Positions 52,467 through 61,714 of a DNA stretch of 64,000 bases are shown here, one piece after another. A model generated the notes under the pieces. The model did not search any database. It had not been told where the DNA came from and saw only the letters and a list, made by a program, of their open reading frames with translations. How positions within the stretch are numbered: the stretch's first letter is position 1; each line of letters starts with the position of its first letter. Location: positions 1 to 64,000 of the forward strand of contig SVFF01000009.1 of assembly GCA_015057005.1 (NCBI GenBank), written 5' to 3'. A program made the position numbers and the translations under genes. This stretch comes from Lachnospiraceae bacterium. GTDB lineage: Bacteria; Bacillota; Clostridia; Lachnospirales; Lachnospiraceae.

Positions 52467-53849
52467 ATGTACAATCTTTTACCAAGGGAAAAGAGGGTGA
52501 GTAATGTGAATAAAGCAATTAGGAGTTTGACGTCCTTTCAAATGATTACGATGGGTTTCTTTACGGTTATCATGCTGGGGGCTTTGCTGCTGACGTTGCC
52601 TGTTTCAACACAGGATGGCAGGGGAGCGTCTTTTTTGGATGCTCTTTTTACGGCAACCTCTGCTACCTGTGTCACCGGCCTGATCGTGCAGAATACGGTC
52701 ACCTATTGGTCTGGCTTTGGGCAGTTTGTGATCATTTGCCTGATTCAGATCGGCGGCATGGGTGTGGTGACGCTGGCTGTGGCCATTACGATGATCTCCG
52801 GCAAAAAGATAGGCTTGATGCAGCGCAGTACCATGCAGGAAGCAATATCGGCGCATCAGGTGGGCGGCATCGTGCGGCTCACCGGTTTCATTATCAGGGG
52901 AATCCTTCTCACAGAACTTCTGGGAGCCCTCGTGATGTTCCCGGTATTTGCTCGTGACTTTGGCTGGAAAACCGGTGCCTGGTACGCAGTCTTTCACTCC
53001 ATATCGGCTTTCTGCAATGCCGGATTCGACCTGCTGGGCATCAAACAGCCTTATATCTCCCTGGTGGAATATGGGGGCAATCCTGTGATCACAATCACAA
53101 TCGCTCTGCTGATCATCATCGGCGGTATCGGCTTTATGACCTGGGATGATATCAGGACCCACAAATTGCGGCTGCGGAAGTACCGTCTGCAGAGCAAGGT
53201 GATCCTGCTCACCACGACGATTTTGATACTGCTTCCGGCCCTGTTCTTTTATTATTATGAATTTTCACAGCCCCAATGGGCAGAATTTACAAGGCAGGAA
53301 AAGTTATTGGGAGCCTTTTTCCAAGCGGTAACGCCCAGAACGGCGGGATTTAATTCGGTGGATTTAGGCCTGTTCAGTGAGGCTGGACAGATGCTCTTGA
53401 TGGTCCTGATGCTGATTGGAGGAGCGCCGGGCTCCACAGCCGGTGGTATGAAGGTGACCACCCTGGCGGTGCTGATCATGACGGCAGTGGCGGTATTTAA
53501 CCGCAGGGAGAGTGCACAAGGCTTTGGCAGGCGTATCGCCGGCGATACCGTAAGGAATGCGGCCACCATATCACTTTTGTACATATCTCTTTGTTTTTTG
53601 GGAGCCTTTGCCATCAGCTGCATCGAAAACCTGCCCATGGTCACTTGTCTGTTTGAGGCAGCATCAGCCATCGGCACGGTAGGACTGACCCTGGGCATCA
53701 CGCCCCAGCTTGGCAGTGCATCCCGGCTGATACTGATCATTCTGATGTTCATCGGCAGAGTAGGGGGGCTTACACTGGTGTTCACGGCGCTGTTCAAAAA
53801 ACATGCGGTGGTATCCAAGCTGCCCCAGGAGAGAATTACGGTGGGGTGA
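52467..53849 (+). CDS. ktrB: TrkH/KtrB-type potassium channel subunit
   Basis: 460 residues from ATG 52467; a GTG at 52506 behind GAGGGTGA is an alternative start. Four P-loop repeats are visible (TSATCVTGL, ISAFCNAGFD, VTPRTAGFNS, ASAIGTVGL), giving the K+ selectivity filter. It imports K+ with the KtrA subunit encoded downstream, regulated by nucleotides. Confidence 0.92.
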   Translation: MYNLLPREKRVSNVNKAIRSLTSFQMITMGFFTVIMLGALLLTLPVSTQDGRGASFLDALFTATSATCVTGLIVQNTVTYWSGFGQFVIICLIQIGGMGVVTLAVAITMISGKKIGLMQRSTMQEAISAHQVGGIVRLTGFIIRGILLTELLGALVMFPVFARDFGWKTGAWYAVFHSISAFCNAGFDLLGIKQPYISLVEYGGNPVITITIALLIIIGGIGFMTWDDIRTHKLRLRKYRLQSKVILLTTTILILLPALFFYYYEFSQPQWAEFTRQEKLLGAFFQAVTPRTAGFNSVDLGLFSEAGQMLLMVLMLIGGAPGSTAGGMKVTTLAVLIMTAVAVFNRRESAQGFGRRIAGDTVRNAATISLLYISLCFLGAFAISCIENLPMVTCLFEAASAIGTVGLTLGITPQLGSASRLILIILMFIGRVGGLTLVFTALFKKHAVVSKLPQERITVG

Positions 53850-53893
53850 TAATATAGGAATAGACAGAGCAGAATGATAGAGGAGAAGCGTAT

Positions 53894-54541
53894 ATGAAAT
53901 CAATCTTATTGATCGGACTTGGAAGATTCGGCAAGCATATTGCCATAAAACTGCATGAACTGGGACACGAGGTCATGGCAGTGGACAAAGAGGAAGAACG
54001 GGTGGAGGAAATGCTGCCCTATGTGACGGGGGCGCAGATCGGTGACAGTACCAAGGAGGAGTTTTTGCGGCCTCTGGGCGTGCGCAATTACGATGTGTGC
54101 ATTGTGACTATCGGAAACAATTTCCAGGCATCCCTGGAGACCACCTCCCTGTTAAAAGAGCTGGGAGCCAAAGTGGTAGTGGCAAGAGCCTCACAAGATG
54201 TGCAGGCAAAATTCCTGCGCCGGGTGGGCGCAGATGAGGTGGTCTATCCTGAAAAGCAGCTGGCTTCCTGGACGGCTATCCGCTACAGCTCCGACCACAT
54301 TTTCGATTATATTGAGCTGGCTAACGGCTATGCCATTTTTGAGATTGAGGTGCCGGAGCATTGGCGGGGTAAGACCATCGGTGAGATCGATATCCGCCGC
54401 AAATACAATGTCAATATCATGGCCCTGAAGGAAGGAGGCAATCTTCTGATGACAGTCACCTCTGCCACTAGACTGAGCGCCGGCCAGACAATCCTGGTAC
54501 TAGGGAATAATAAAGACATCCACAAATGCTTTCATATTTAA
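53894..54541 (+). CDS. ktrA: Potassium uptake regulatory subunit KtrA (RCK domain)
   Basis: 215 residues: RCK_N Rossmann domain starting LLIGLGRFGKHIA and a C-terminal RCK_C domain (GKTIGEIDIRRKYNVNIMAL). It forms the cytoplasmic gating ring on KtrB and binds ATP/ADP. GAGGAGAAGCGTAT precedes the ATG, 45 bp behind ktrB, so the two form one operon. Confidence 0.93.
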   Translation: MKSILLIGLGRFGKHIAIKLHELGHEVMAVDKEEERVEEMLPYVTGAQIGDSTKEEFLRPLGVRNYDVCIVTIGNNFQASLETTSLLKELGAKVVVARASQDVQAKFLRRVGADEVVYPEKQLASWTAIRYSSDHIFDYIELANGYAIFEIEVPEHWRGKTIGEIDIRRKYNVNIMALKEGGNLLMTVTSATRLSAGQTILVLGNNKDIHKCFHI

Positions 54542-54554
54542 AAGACGGTATGGG

Positions 54555-54583
54555 TTGACAATTTTGTGCGGAAGCGATTTAAT
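54555..54583 (+). promoter_or_regulatory. Promoter of the AraC-type regulator gene
   Basis: TTGACA, 17-base spacer, TTTAAT, starting 14 bp after ktrA. Confidence 0.55.
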
Positions 54584-54635
54584 AATTGGGGAAGTGGGAT
54601 GTGCTATGTTTTGACAAGTGGAGGACATAGATGAA

Positions 54636-55502
54636 ATGTACGATAGGATAGGTCAGACAACGCAGAATGCTTTAGACCGCAGCGGCTATAGTCTGTATGA
54701 AAAGAAAATTATTTCAAATCGGGATTTCCCTATTGAAATTCTCATTAAGAGCAGCAGCAACCTTAGGGAGAAGAAAGCGATTTTTGGCCTTCATTGGCAC
54801 GAGCATATAGAACTGCATTATATTATATCAGGTGTTCTGGAGGGAACTGTGGACCAGAGAACGTATGTGGTCAGAGAGGGGGATCTGGCGGTTTTTAACG
54901 GCAATGTCCTTCACTCAGGCTTTTGTTCCAGCGAGGTCACCACGCTGGTGATCATTTTCAGGATGGAAGATCTGGCCGGGGAATTTGCGGATAAAAATAT
55001 TGTCTTTCAGGAGATGGTGTCTCAGGATGCGTTTGTGAAGGAACTAATGACTGATATCTATGAGGAATATGAACGGAAGGAAATCGGTTATTTGCTGGTG
55101 TGCAAGGGAAAAATATTGCAGCTGATCAGTTATCTGACCCGCAATTATTCCCATGCCATGCTGACAGAGAAGGAAAGTTTGAAACACATGAAAAAGCTGG
55201 AGCGGCTGAATACAGTGCGGCACTACATTGAGCATCATTACACGGAAGATATTACCAATGGAGAGCTTGCAGCGCTGATCCATCTGAGTGAGGATCGGTT
55301 TAACCATTTGTTTAAGGAGTGCCTGGGTGTTTCGCCCCTGCAGTATATGAATGAGGTGCGGCTGGATAAGGCAATGCAATTGTTAAAGTCAGGGCATTGC
55401 GGTGCTGCTGAGGTGGCAGGGATGGTAGGTTTTGGGGACTACAATTATTTTGGCAGGATTTTCAGGAGAAAATTCGGTGTTACACCCACGCAGGTGAAGT
55501 AA
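54636..55502 (+). CDS. AraC-family transcriptional regulator with cupin sensor
   Basis: 288 residues from ATG 54636 (GGAGG 11 bases ahead; GTG 54618 is possible but lacks a site). The N-terminal cupin domain (FGLHWHEHIELHYIISG) senses a sugar-type ligand and two C-terminal HTHs (NGELAALIHLSEDRFNHLFKE; AAEVAGMVGFGDYNYFGRIFRR) bind DNA. Probably controls the GH31/dehydrogenase/ThuA set downstream; a terminator separates them. Confidence 0.9.
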   Translation: MYDRIGQTTQNALDRSGYSLYEKKIISNRDFPIEILIKSSSNLREKKAIFGLHWHEHIELHYIISGVLEGTVDQRTYVVREGDLAVFNGNVLHSGFCSSEVTTLVIIFRMEDLAGEFADKNIVFQEMVSQDAFVKELMTDIYEEYERKEIGYLLVCKGKILQLISYLTRNYSHAMLTEKESLKHMKKLERLNTVRHYIEHHYTEDITNGELAALIHLSEDRFNHLFKECLGVSPLQYMNEVRLDKAMQLLKSGHCGAAEVAGMVGFGDYNYFGRIFRRKFGVTPTQVK

Positions 55503-55521
55503 ACAGCAGAATTGTACGATG

Positions 55522-55561
55522 AAACGGCAGAGGAATGCTATCATTTTTCTGCCGTTTTTTT
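55522..55561 (+). terminator. Terminator after the AraC gene
   Basis: AAACGGCAGA/TCTGCCGTTT stem, 16-base loop, run of seven T. Confidence 0.88.
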
Positions 55562-55639
55562 ATGCTTAATTATATAAGGAAAAGTGCGCGCAAGAGGAAA
55601 TTTACCTTTTGTGAAATAACAACGTAAGGAGGACATACC

Positions 55640-57610
55640 ATGCAGTATTTTAGCAGACAGGGTCAAGAGCTTATATTCCGCAACAATAATGAAACACTTG
55701 TTATCACCCCTTGGGGAAAAGACAGCCTTCGTGTGCGGTCCGTGATGATGGGAGAGGTAACCGATAACCGTTTTGCACTGTTGGAACCCGAAGAAACAGA
55801 GGTGGAGATTACCATCGAAGAGATGAAAGCCACTATGATAAACGGCAATATTACGGTGGTGGCAGAGGTGCCCCATTGGGACCGCCCGGTAAGACTTTCT
55901 TTTTATAACCGGAAGGGAGAATTGCTGATGCGGGAGATTGACTGTGCCAATGCCATTCAGCTGCGTCCCCGCAAATACGTTCCCCACTTGGGCGGCGATT
56001 ATGCGTTGTCGGTGGCTTTTGACGGTCAGGATGGTGAGCGTTTCTACGGTATGGGACAGTACCAGGAAGAGGAAGTAGACTGGAAGGGGTGTACGTTAAA
56101 TCTGCTCCAGCGTAATTCCCAGGTAAGTGTTCCCTTCGTGATGTCCAGCCGGGGCTACGGTATGCTGTGGCACAATCCTGCGGTTGGTTATGTGTCTTTT
56201 GGTAAAAACCGCACAACCTGGCACGCAGAATCTACCAAGCAGATGGATTATTGGATCACTGTGGGTGACAAGCCCACTGATATCAGCCGCAATTATGCAG
56301 TGGCAACCGGTTTTGCACCTATGATGCCGGAGCATGGACTGGGATTCTGGCAGTGTAAGCTGCGTTACTGGAACCAGCAGCAGGTGCTGGAGGTGGCCCG
56401 TGAATACAAGCGCCGTAACCTTCCCATTGATGTGATCGTGATCGATTACTTCCATTGGCCTCACATGGGCGATTTCCGCTTTGATCCGGAATTTTTCCCG
56501 GATCCCAAGGCTATGGTAGAAGAATTGAAATCCATGGGTATAGAAGTCATGGTAAGCGTATGGCCTACTGTGGCAATGGGAAGTGAGAACTATAGGGAAA
56601 TGCGCCAGCAGGGTCTGATGCTTCGGGCGGATTATGGGGAGCAGATCACCCACGCATTTACCGAGTATACCATTTTCATTGATGCAACCAATCCACGCAC
56701 GAGAGAATATGTTTGGGAGAAATATAAAAAGAACTTTTATGATAACGGCATCCATATGTACTGGCTGGATGTGGCAGAACCGGAAATTAGTGACGGAGCA
56801 TTCCAAAATTACCGCTATTATATTGGTAACTGCCAGCAGACAGGTAATATTTATCCCCAGTATTTGTCGCGCCTTTTCTATGAGGGAATGGTGGCAGAAG
56901 GACAGGATAATCCGGTCAATCTGGTCCGTTGTGCCTGGGCAGGCAGTCAGCGCTACGGAGCGCTGGTATGGAGCGGCGATGTTCACTGCAAGTGGGTGGA
57001 CTTTAAGCGTCAGATCTGCGCAGGCGTCAGCATGGGCGTAGCGGGTATTCCTTGGTGGACTACCGATATCGGAGGTTTTGGAGGCGGATATCCGGAGGAC
57101 CCTGAATTCCGTGAATTGTTGGTACGTTGGTTCCAGTGGGGCTGTTACTGTCCTGTGATGAGACTGCATGGTAATCGTCTGCCTTCAGAAGAGGTATTCC
57201 GTCAGGATGGCACCAAAATGCCCGGCTCCGGTACCGATAACGAGGTTTGGAGTTTCGGTGAGGAAGCCTATCCGATTCTCGTGAAATATCTGGAGCGACG
57301 GGAGACTTTGCGCGACTATGTGCGCAGCCTGATGAAAACAGCCCACGAAGAAGGTACTCCCCTTCTGCGTGGTATGTTCTATGAGTTCCCGGAGGATACT
57401 GAGTGCAACGCATTGAAGGACCAGTACATGTTCGGAGACCGTTATCTGGTCGCACCGGTGATGGAATACCTGGCCCGTTCCCGCAGCGTATATCTGCCGG
57501 CTGGTGCCTGCTGGCGCAACATTGATACACAGGAAGTATTTGAAGGCGGTCAGCGGATTGATGTGCCGGCACCTCTGGAAGTGATTCCTGTTTTTGAGCG
57601 CATCCGGTAA
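55640..57610 (+). CDS. GH31 family alpha-glycosidase (alpha-xylosidase/alpha-glucosidase type)
   Basis: 656 residues, cytoplasmic. An N-terminal beta-sandwich is followed by a barrel with IDVIVIDYFHWPHMGDFRFD, the nucleophile region MYWLDVAEPE (Asp377) and VWSGDV with the acid/base Asp. WLDVAEPE with Glu380 favours alpha-xylosidase-like members, but specificity is not certain. TAAGGAGGACATACC precedes the ATG. First of four co-directional genes. Confidence 0.92.
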   Translation: MQYFSRQGQELIFRNNNETLVITPWGKDSLRVRSVMMGEVTDNRFALLEPEETEVEITIEEMKATMINGNITVVAEVPHWDRPVRLSFYNRKGELLMREIDCANAIQLRPRKYVPHLGGDYALSVAFDGQDGERFYGMGQYQEEEVDWKGCTLNLLQRNSQVSVPFVMSSRGYGMLWHNPAVGYVSFGKNRTTWHAESTKQMDYWITVGDKPTDISRNYAVATGFAPMMPEHGLGFWQCKLRYWNQQQVLEVAREYKRRNLPIDVIVIDYFHWPHMGDFRFDPEFFPDPKAMVEELKSMGIEVMVSVWPTVAMGSENYREMRQQGLMLRADYGEQITHAFTEYTIFIDATNPRTREYVWEKYKKNFYDNGIHMYWLDVAEPEISDGAFQNYRYYIGNCQQTGNIYPQYLSRLFYEGMVAEGQDNPVNLVRCAWAGSQRYGALVWSGDVHCKWVDFKRQICAGVSMGVAGIPWWTTDIGGFGGGYPEDPEFRELLVRWFQWGCYCPVMRLHGNRLPSEEVFRQDGTKMPGSGTDNEVWSFGEEAYPILVKYLERRETLRDYVRSLMKTAHEEGTPLLRGMFYEFPEDTECNALKDQYMFGDRYLVAPVMEYLARSRSVYLPAGACWRNIDTQEVFEGGQRIDVPAPLEVIPVFERIR

Positions 57611-57694
57611 CTGTTTTATGATCTGAAGTTTTGAAAAGCATATTGCATGAATAAATTTATTGGCATATAATGATTATGTTGATAAGTTTGCTTT

Positions 57695-57741
57695 GGGCGG
57701 GATATCAACCACTGGGAAGCCACATGGTGAATAGCCCGCCC
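57695..57741 (+). repeat. Hairpin between GH31 and dehydrogenase genes
   Basis: GGGCGGG/CCCGCCC with a 33-base loop, followed by ACTATTTTG. It could end part of the GH31 transcript or stabilise mRNA ends. Confidence 0.5.
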
Positions 57742-57774
57742 ACTATTTTGAAATGACATAAGGAGAGAAAAGTT

Positions 57775-58851
57775 ATGCGCAAATTAGTAGTAGGCGTTGT
57801 GGGATGCGGCGGTATTGCCAATTCCAAGCATTTGCCTTCCATCAAATCCAATGGCAATTATGAAGTTGTGGCATTCTGTGACCTGATCCGGGAGAAAGCA
57901 GAGGCCTCCAAAAAGGAATTCGGTACAGAGGATGCCAGAGTTTACACTGATTATCAGGAACTTCTGAAGGAAGAACTGGATGCAGTTTACGTGCTGACGC
58001 CCAACAGCTCCCATGCACCTATCACCATCGCAGCACTGAAGTCCGGCAAGCACGTTATGTGCGAGAAACCTATGGCTACCTGCTATGCTGATGCCAAGGC
58101 AATGGTGGATGCAGCCAAGGAGACCGGTAAGATTTTGACCATCGGTTATCAGAACCGTTACCGCACCGATTCCCAGTATCTGAAGGCAGCCTGTGAGGAT
58201 GATGAGCTGGGAGAGATCTACTATGCAAAGGCTCACGCCATCCGCAGAAGAGCAGTTCCCACCTGGGGGGTATTTCTGGATGAGGAGAAGCAGGGCGGCG
58301 GTCCCCTGATCGATATCGGTACCCATGCACTGGATCTGACTCTCTGGATGATGAACAATTATGAGCCTGCGTCTGTGACCGGTTCTGTATACCGTAAGCT
58401 TGCTGACCAGAAGAACACAGCAAATGTATGGGGCGACTGGGATCCGGAGATCTTTACCGTTGAGGATTCTGCATTCGGCTTTATCAAGATGAAGGACGGT
58501 GCGACCATCGTACTGGAGGCTTCCTGGGCGTTAAATTCTCTGGAAGTAGATGAAGCCAAGACCAGCCTGTGCGGTACCAAGGCCGGTGCTGATATGAAGG
58601 ACGGCGTGCGCATCAACGGCGTTAAGCATAACAAGATGTATGTTGAGAAGCCCGCTCTGGGTGCCGGCGGCGTGGCGTTTTACGACGGTTCTGAGTTAAA
58701 GCCTCAGGAAGTGGAGCAGAAGGTATTCTACGAGGCTATCACAGAGGGCAAGCCTCTGACAGTACTGCCTGAACAGGCCCTGGTAGTAACCCAGATCCTG
58801 GAGGCTATTTACAAGTCTGCCAAGGAAAACAGAACCATTTATTTTGAATAA
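57775..58851 (+). CDS. Gfo/Idh/MocA-family oxidoreductase
   Basis: 358 residues. VGVVGCGGIANSKHLP is the NAD(P) Rossmann motif, MCEKPMA holds the conserved catalytic Lys, and GGGPLIDIGTHALDLTLWM the active-site His of sugar dehydrogenases. It oxidises or reduces a sugar hydroxyl or ketone. Next to a ThuA-like gene, as in 3-keto-sugar pathways (ThuA/ThuB). Confidence 0.92.
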   Translation: MRKLVVGVVGCGGIANSKHLPSIKSNGNYEVVAFCDLIREKAEASKKEFGTEDARVYTDYQELLKEELDAVYVLTPNSSHAPITIAALKSGKHVMCEKPMATCYADAKAMVDAAKETGKILTIGYQNRYRTDSQYLKAACEDDELGEIYYAKAHAIRRRAVPTWGVFLDEEKQGGGPLIDIGTHALDLTLWMMNNYEPASVTGSVYRKLADQKNTANVWGDWDPEIFTVEDSAFGFIKMKDGATIVLEASWALNSLEVDEAKTSLCGTKAGADMKDGVRINGVKHNKMYVEKPALGAGGVAFYDGSELKPQEVEQKVFYEAITEGKPLTVLPEQALVVTQILEAIYKSAKENRTIYFE

Positions 58852-58947
58852 AAGGAAATTTACATAGAATAAGGCGGCAGACGGGGGGCAGCGGCACAGG
58901 TCAGCCGCAGATAATGATAAGATAATGCGAGAGGAAAGGAAAATACC

Positions 58948-59664
58948 ATGATCAAAGTAACCGTATGGAATGAATTCGAGCATGAGAAGATTGATGAAAC
59001 TGTAAAAAAGATGTACCCCAACGGTATTCACAGTGTAATCGCTGATTTTTTAAAATGTGATGATATTCAGGTGCGCACAGCCACTCTGGATGACGAAGAG
59101 TACGGCCTGACCGAGGAAGTGCTGGCTGACACTGACGTCCTGATCTGGTGGGGACATATGGCGCATCACAAAGTACCTGATGAAATTGCCTGGAGAGTGA
59201 GAGATGCAGTGCTTAAGGGAATGGGCTTCATCGGCCTGCATTCCGCACATCACTCCAAGCCCTTCCGTTTCCTGATGGGCACCTCCTGCAATCTGTCCTG
59301 GCGCGAGGACGGAGATATGGAACGCATCTGGACCATCAATCCCGCACATCCCATCGCCCAGGGTATCGGCAGATACTTTGAACTGGAGCATGAGGAGACC
59401 TATGCGGAGCCTTTCAGAATCCCCGAGCCCGACGAAGTGATCTTTATGGGATGGTACGAAGGCGGCGAAGTATTCCGCTCCGGTTGTACCTACCACAGAG
59501 AGAACGGCAGAATCTTCTACTTCCAGCCCGGTCATGAGACCTTCGGCGCGTTCTACAATCCCAACGTGCAGACTATTATCCGCAATGCGGTGCGCTGGGC
59601 AAAGCCTGTGATCCGCCTGGAGGAGCTGGAGTGCCCTCATATCAAGAAAATCGGCACAGAATAA
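58948..59664 (+). CDS. ThuA-like (trehalose utilisation) domain protein
   Basis: 238 residues with the ThuA/class-I-glutamine-amidotransferase-like fold: DVLIWWGHMAHHKVPDE, GMGFIGLHSAHHSKPFRFLMG and RSGCTYHRENGRIFYFQPGHE. In Rhizobium, ThuA works with the Gfo/Idh/MocA enzyme ThuB on 3-keto-disaccharides. Here it directly follows such an enzyme and GH31, so a keto-glycoside route is plausible. Confidence 0.9.
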   Translation: MIKVTVWNEFEHEKIDETVKKMYPNGIHSVIADFLKCDDIQVRTATLDDEEYGLTEEVLADTDVLIWWGHMAHHKVPDEIAWRVRDAVLKGMGFIGLHSAHHSKPFRFLMGTSCNLSWREDGDMERIWTINPAHPIAQGIGRYFELEHEETYAEPFRIPEPDEVIFMGWYEGGEVFRSGCTYHRENGRIFYFQPGHETFGAFYNPNVQTIIRNAVRWAKPVIRLEELECPHIKKIGTE

Positions 59665-59732
59665 TAAAATAGTTTTCATGTTAAAGAGATTTGCTAAAAG
59701 AGATGCCCTATATGGCAGAAAGGACAAAAGAG

Positions 59733-60647
59733 ATGAAATTCGATGATATTATCGCAAAAGTAAAAGAGTGCGGCAAGAAGACTGTTGCTGTGTCTGTAGC
59801 TCAGGACGAAGCAGTGCTTCAGGCTGTAATGGAAGCAAAGAAGCGCGGAATTGCAGATGCAATCCTGGTAGGTGATGAGGAGAAGATCAAAGTACTGGCA
59901 GACAAGATCGGCATGGATCTGTCCCAGTTTGAGGTGATCAACGAGACTGACAATATTGCAGCTTCCTTAAAAGCTGTAAAGCTTGCACACGATGGCATTG
60001 CTGATATGTACATGAAGGGTATTATCGATACCAAGAACTTCTTAAAGAGCGTGCTGGACAAGGAAGTGGGTTTAAGAACCGGCAAGCCCCTTTCCCACGT
60101 AGCTGTATTTGAGATCGAAGGCATGGACCATCTGCTGTTTTTAACTGATGTTGCTTTCATGACTTATCCTACTCTGGAAGATAAGGTGAATATTATCAAC
60201 AACGCTATTCCCGTATGTAAGGCTTGCGGCGTGGAACTGCCCAAGATTGCACCTCTGGCAGCAGTTGAGGTAGTAAATCCCAAGATGCCCGAGACTGTTG
60301 AAGCAGCTGAACTGACCCGCATGTGCGAAGCAGGTGAGATCACAGACTGTATCATCGACGGACCTCTGTCCATGGATCTGGCTACTCATCCTGAGGCTGC
60401 TTACCACAAGGGTGCTCTTGACCGCAAGATCCAGGGCGATGCAGATGTGCTGCTATTCCCTAACATTCATGCTGGTAATATGGTTTACAAGACCCTTGTA
60501 CATATGACCAATATGAAAGTGGGCGGTATCCTGTCCGGCACCAAGGTGCCTGTTATCTTGACCAGCCGTTCCGATACCTTTGAGACCAAGGTAAATTCCA
60601 TTGCATTGGCAGCAGTCGTTGCTGAGGAACTGAAGAAGGTTCAGTAA
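59733..60647 (+). CDS. ptb: Phosphate butyryltransferase
   Basis: 304 residues from ATG 59733 (AAAGGAC upstream; the 59691 start lacks a site). IADMYMKGIIDTKNFLKSVL, LLFLTDVAFMTYPTLEDKV, DGPLSMDLATHPEAA and FPNIHAGNMVYK are Ptb motifs. It converts butyryl-CoA and phosphate to butyryl-phosphate and CoA. No butyrate kinase gene follows, so the partner must lie elsewhere. Ends in a bidirectional terminator. Confidence 0.9.
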   Translation: MKFDDIIAKVKECGKKTVAVSVAQDEAVLQAVMEAKKRGIADAILVGDEEKIKVLADKIGMDLSQFEVINETDNIAASLKAVKLAHDGIADMYMKGIIDTKNFLKSVLDKEVGLRTGKPLSHVAVFEIEGMDHLLFLTDVAFMTYPTLEDKVNIINNAIPVCKACGVELPKIAPLAAVEVVNPKMPETVEAAELTRMCEAGEITDCIIDGPLSMDLATHPEAAYHKGALDRKIQGDADVLLFPNIHAGNMVYKTLVHMTNMKVGGILSGTKVPVILTSRSDTFETKVNSIALAAVVAEELKKVQ

Positions 60648-60651
60648 TAAA

Positions 60652-60716
60652 AATCAGCCCCTGTCCCCGGTCACATGTATAAGGTTACATGAAAACCGAA
60701 GGCAGGGGCTGATTTT
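60652..60716. terminator. Bidirectional terminator between ptb and the E2-like gene
   Basis: AATCAGCCCCTG/CAGGGGCTGATT with an inner CCGGT/ACCG stem, T-run on one side and A-run on the other; it overlaps the last codon of the minus-strand gene. Confidence 0.9.
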
Positions 60717-61579
60717 TATATGCTGTCTTCCACCTTTGCATCCAGAGGCTTTTCCAGGCAGGCAGGATTCTGCATGAACTTGCGCAGCTGGCGAAGAGAA
60801 AGTGCAAAATACAGTCCGTCGCAGAAACGCTCGTCAGATACCATGCCAAAGCCCATGTGCTTCTGGGGAGAAATCTGGTCACCATGGTGTACGGAAGCGA
60901 TACGCTGCTCCTTTCCCATTGCGAAGAACAGGCCTGTGGTACCGAAATTGTACACATGATGAAAAACGTGATTGATGCCCAGGGACTTCAAGTTGGTGAC
61001 AAAGAAAGAGGTGTGGAAGGGGCTCAGTTCAATGATAGCCTTGGGCAGGATGTTGTGCTTGTCCATCCACATCAGGGTGTTGATCACCAGTTTGATAAAG
61101 GGACCGGGAATACGGTTCATTAAGGTGCGCAGAAGCTTGTCGGTGCCGTTTTCGCCTACACGCTTGGTGGTTTCTTTTTCAATGGCTTCGTTTATTTTTT
61201 CGGCTACTTCCAGGATGGTCTCGGTACCTTCAAAGCAGAGCTTGATGGTGGTGCCTACGCTGCCGTCCTGCAGCGTGGGGTGTACCACGAAGCTGACCCA
61301 GATCTTGGGTCTGGCATAAATTTTGCCGTTCATGACAAAACGGTTCAGCTGAGGGCGAAGGGCGATCAGGCGCACAATGGCGGCAATGATAATGTGCATG
61401 TAACCAAGCTTGATGCCCTCTGCTTCCTTTGCTTTGATATAAGCGTCCATAGGCTTGCAGGCGAAAGTATCCTCGTACATATTCATGGAGTCGGTACGGG
61501 TCTTCATAATGTAGGGCATGATCTTCTGCATGGGCTCAAGGTCGCGAATGACGCGGCCATCCGGGCGTTTTCCAAACAT
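60716..61579 (-). CDS. 2-oxoacid dehydrogenase E2-type acyltransferase domain protein, catalytic His replaced
   Basis: 287 residues from ATG 61579 (AGAGGAAATT upstream). The fold matches the chloramphenicol-acetyltransferase-like E2 catalytic domain without lipoyl or peripheral-subunit domains. Where E2 enzymes have D-H-R-x-x-D-G, this protein has SDERFCDGLYFA: Asp is kept, His is Glu. GTTGLFFAMGK supplies the usual preceding strand. It may be inactive or acylate by another mechanism; no E1/E3 genes are nearby. Confidence 0.8.
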   Translation of the reverse strand: MFGKRPDGRVIRDLEPMQKIMPYIMKTRTDSMNMYEDTFACKPMDAYIKAKEAEGIKLGYMHIIIAAIVRLIALRPQLNRFVMNGKIYARPKIWVSFVVHPTLQDGSVGTTIKLCFEGTETILEVAEKINEAIEKETTKRVGENGTDKLLRTLMNRIPGPFIKLVINTLMWMDKHNILPKAIIELSPFHTSFFVTNLKSLGINHVFHHVYNFGTTGLFFAMGKEQRIASVHHGDQISPQKHMGFGMVSDERFCDGLYFALSLRQLRKFMQNPACLEKPLDAKVEDSI

Positions 61580-61643
61580 AATTTCCTCTTTTCCTGACAA
61601 ATAAGTCAATGTAAAGTTTATAAAAAATTTATAATTTTATGTC

Positions 61644-61672
61644 ATTATACTTGATTTGTCAAAAGCGGACAA
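61644..61672 (-). promoter_or_regulatory. Promoter of the E2-like gene
   Basis: On the minus strand TTGTCC, 17-base spacer, TATAAT, about 65 bp ahead of the start codon. Confidence 0.65.
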
Positions 61673-61714
61673 GGTTTTTAGACAAAAAAACCGAAAAAGG
61701 ACTAAAAAAGTGGT

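Noticed and set aside
56096-57169. 357-codon minus-strand frame inside GH31
   Set aside because: Shadow of an unmistakable GH31 gene.
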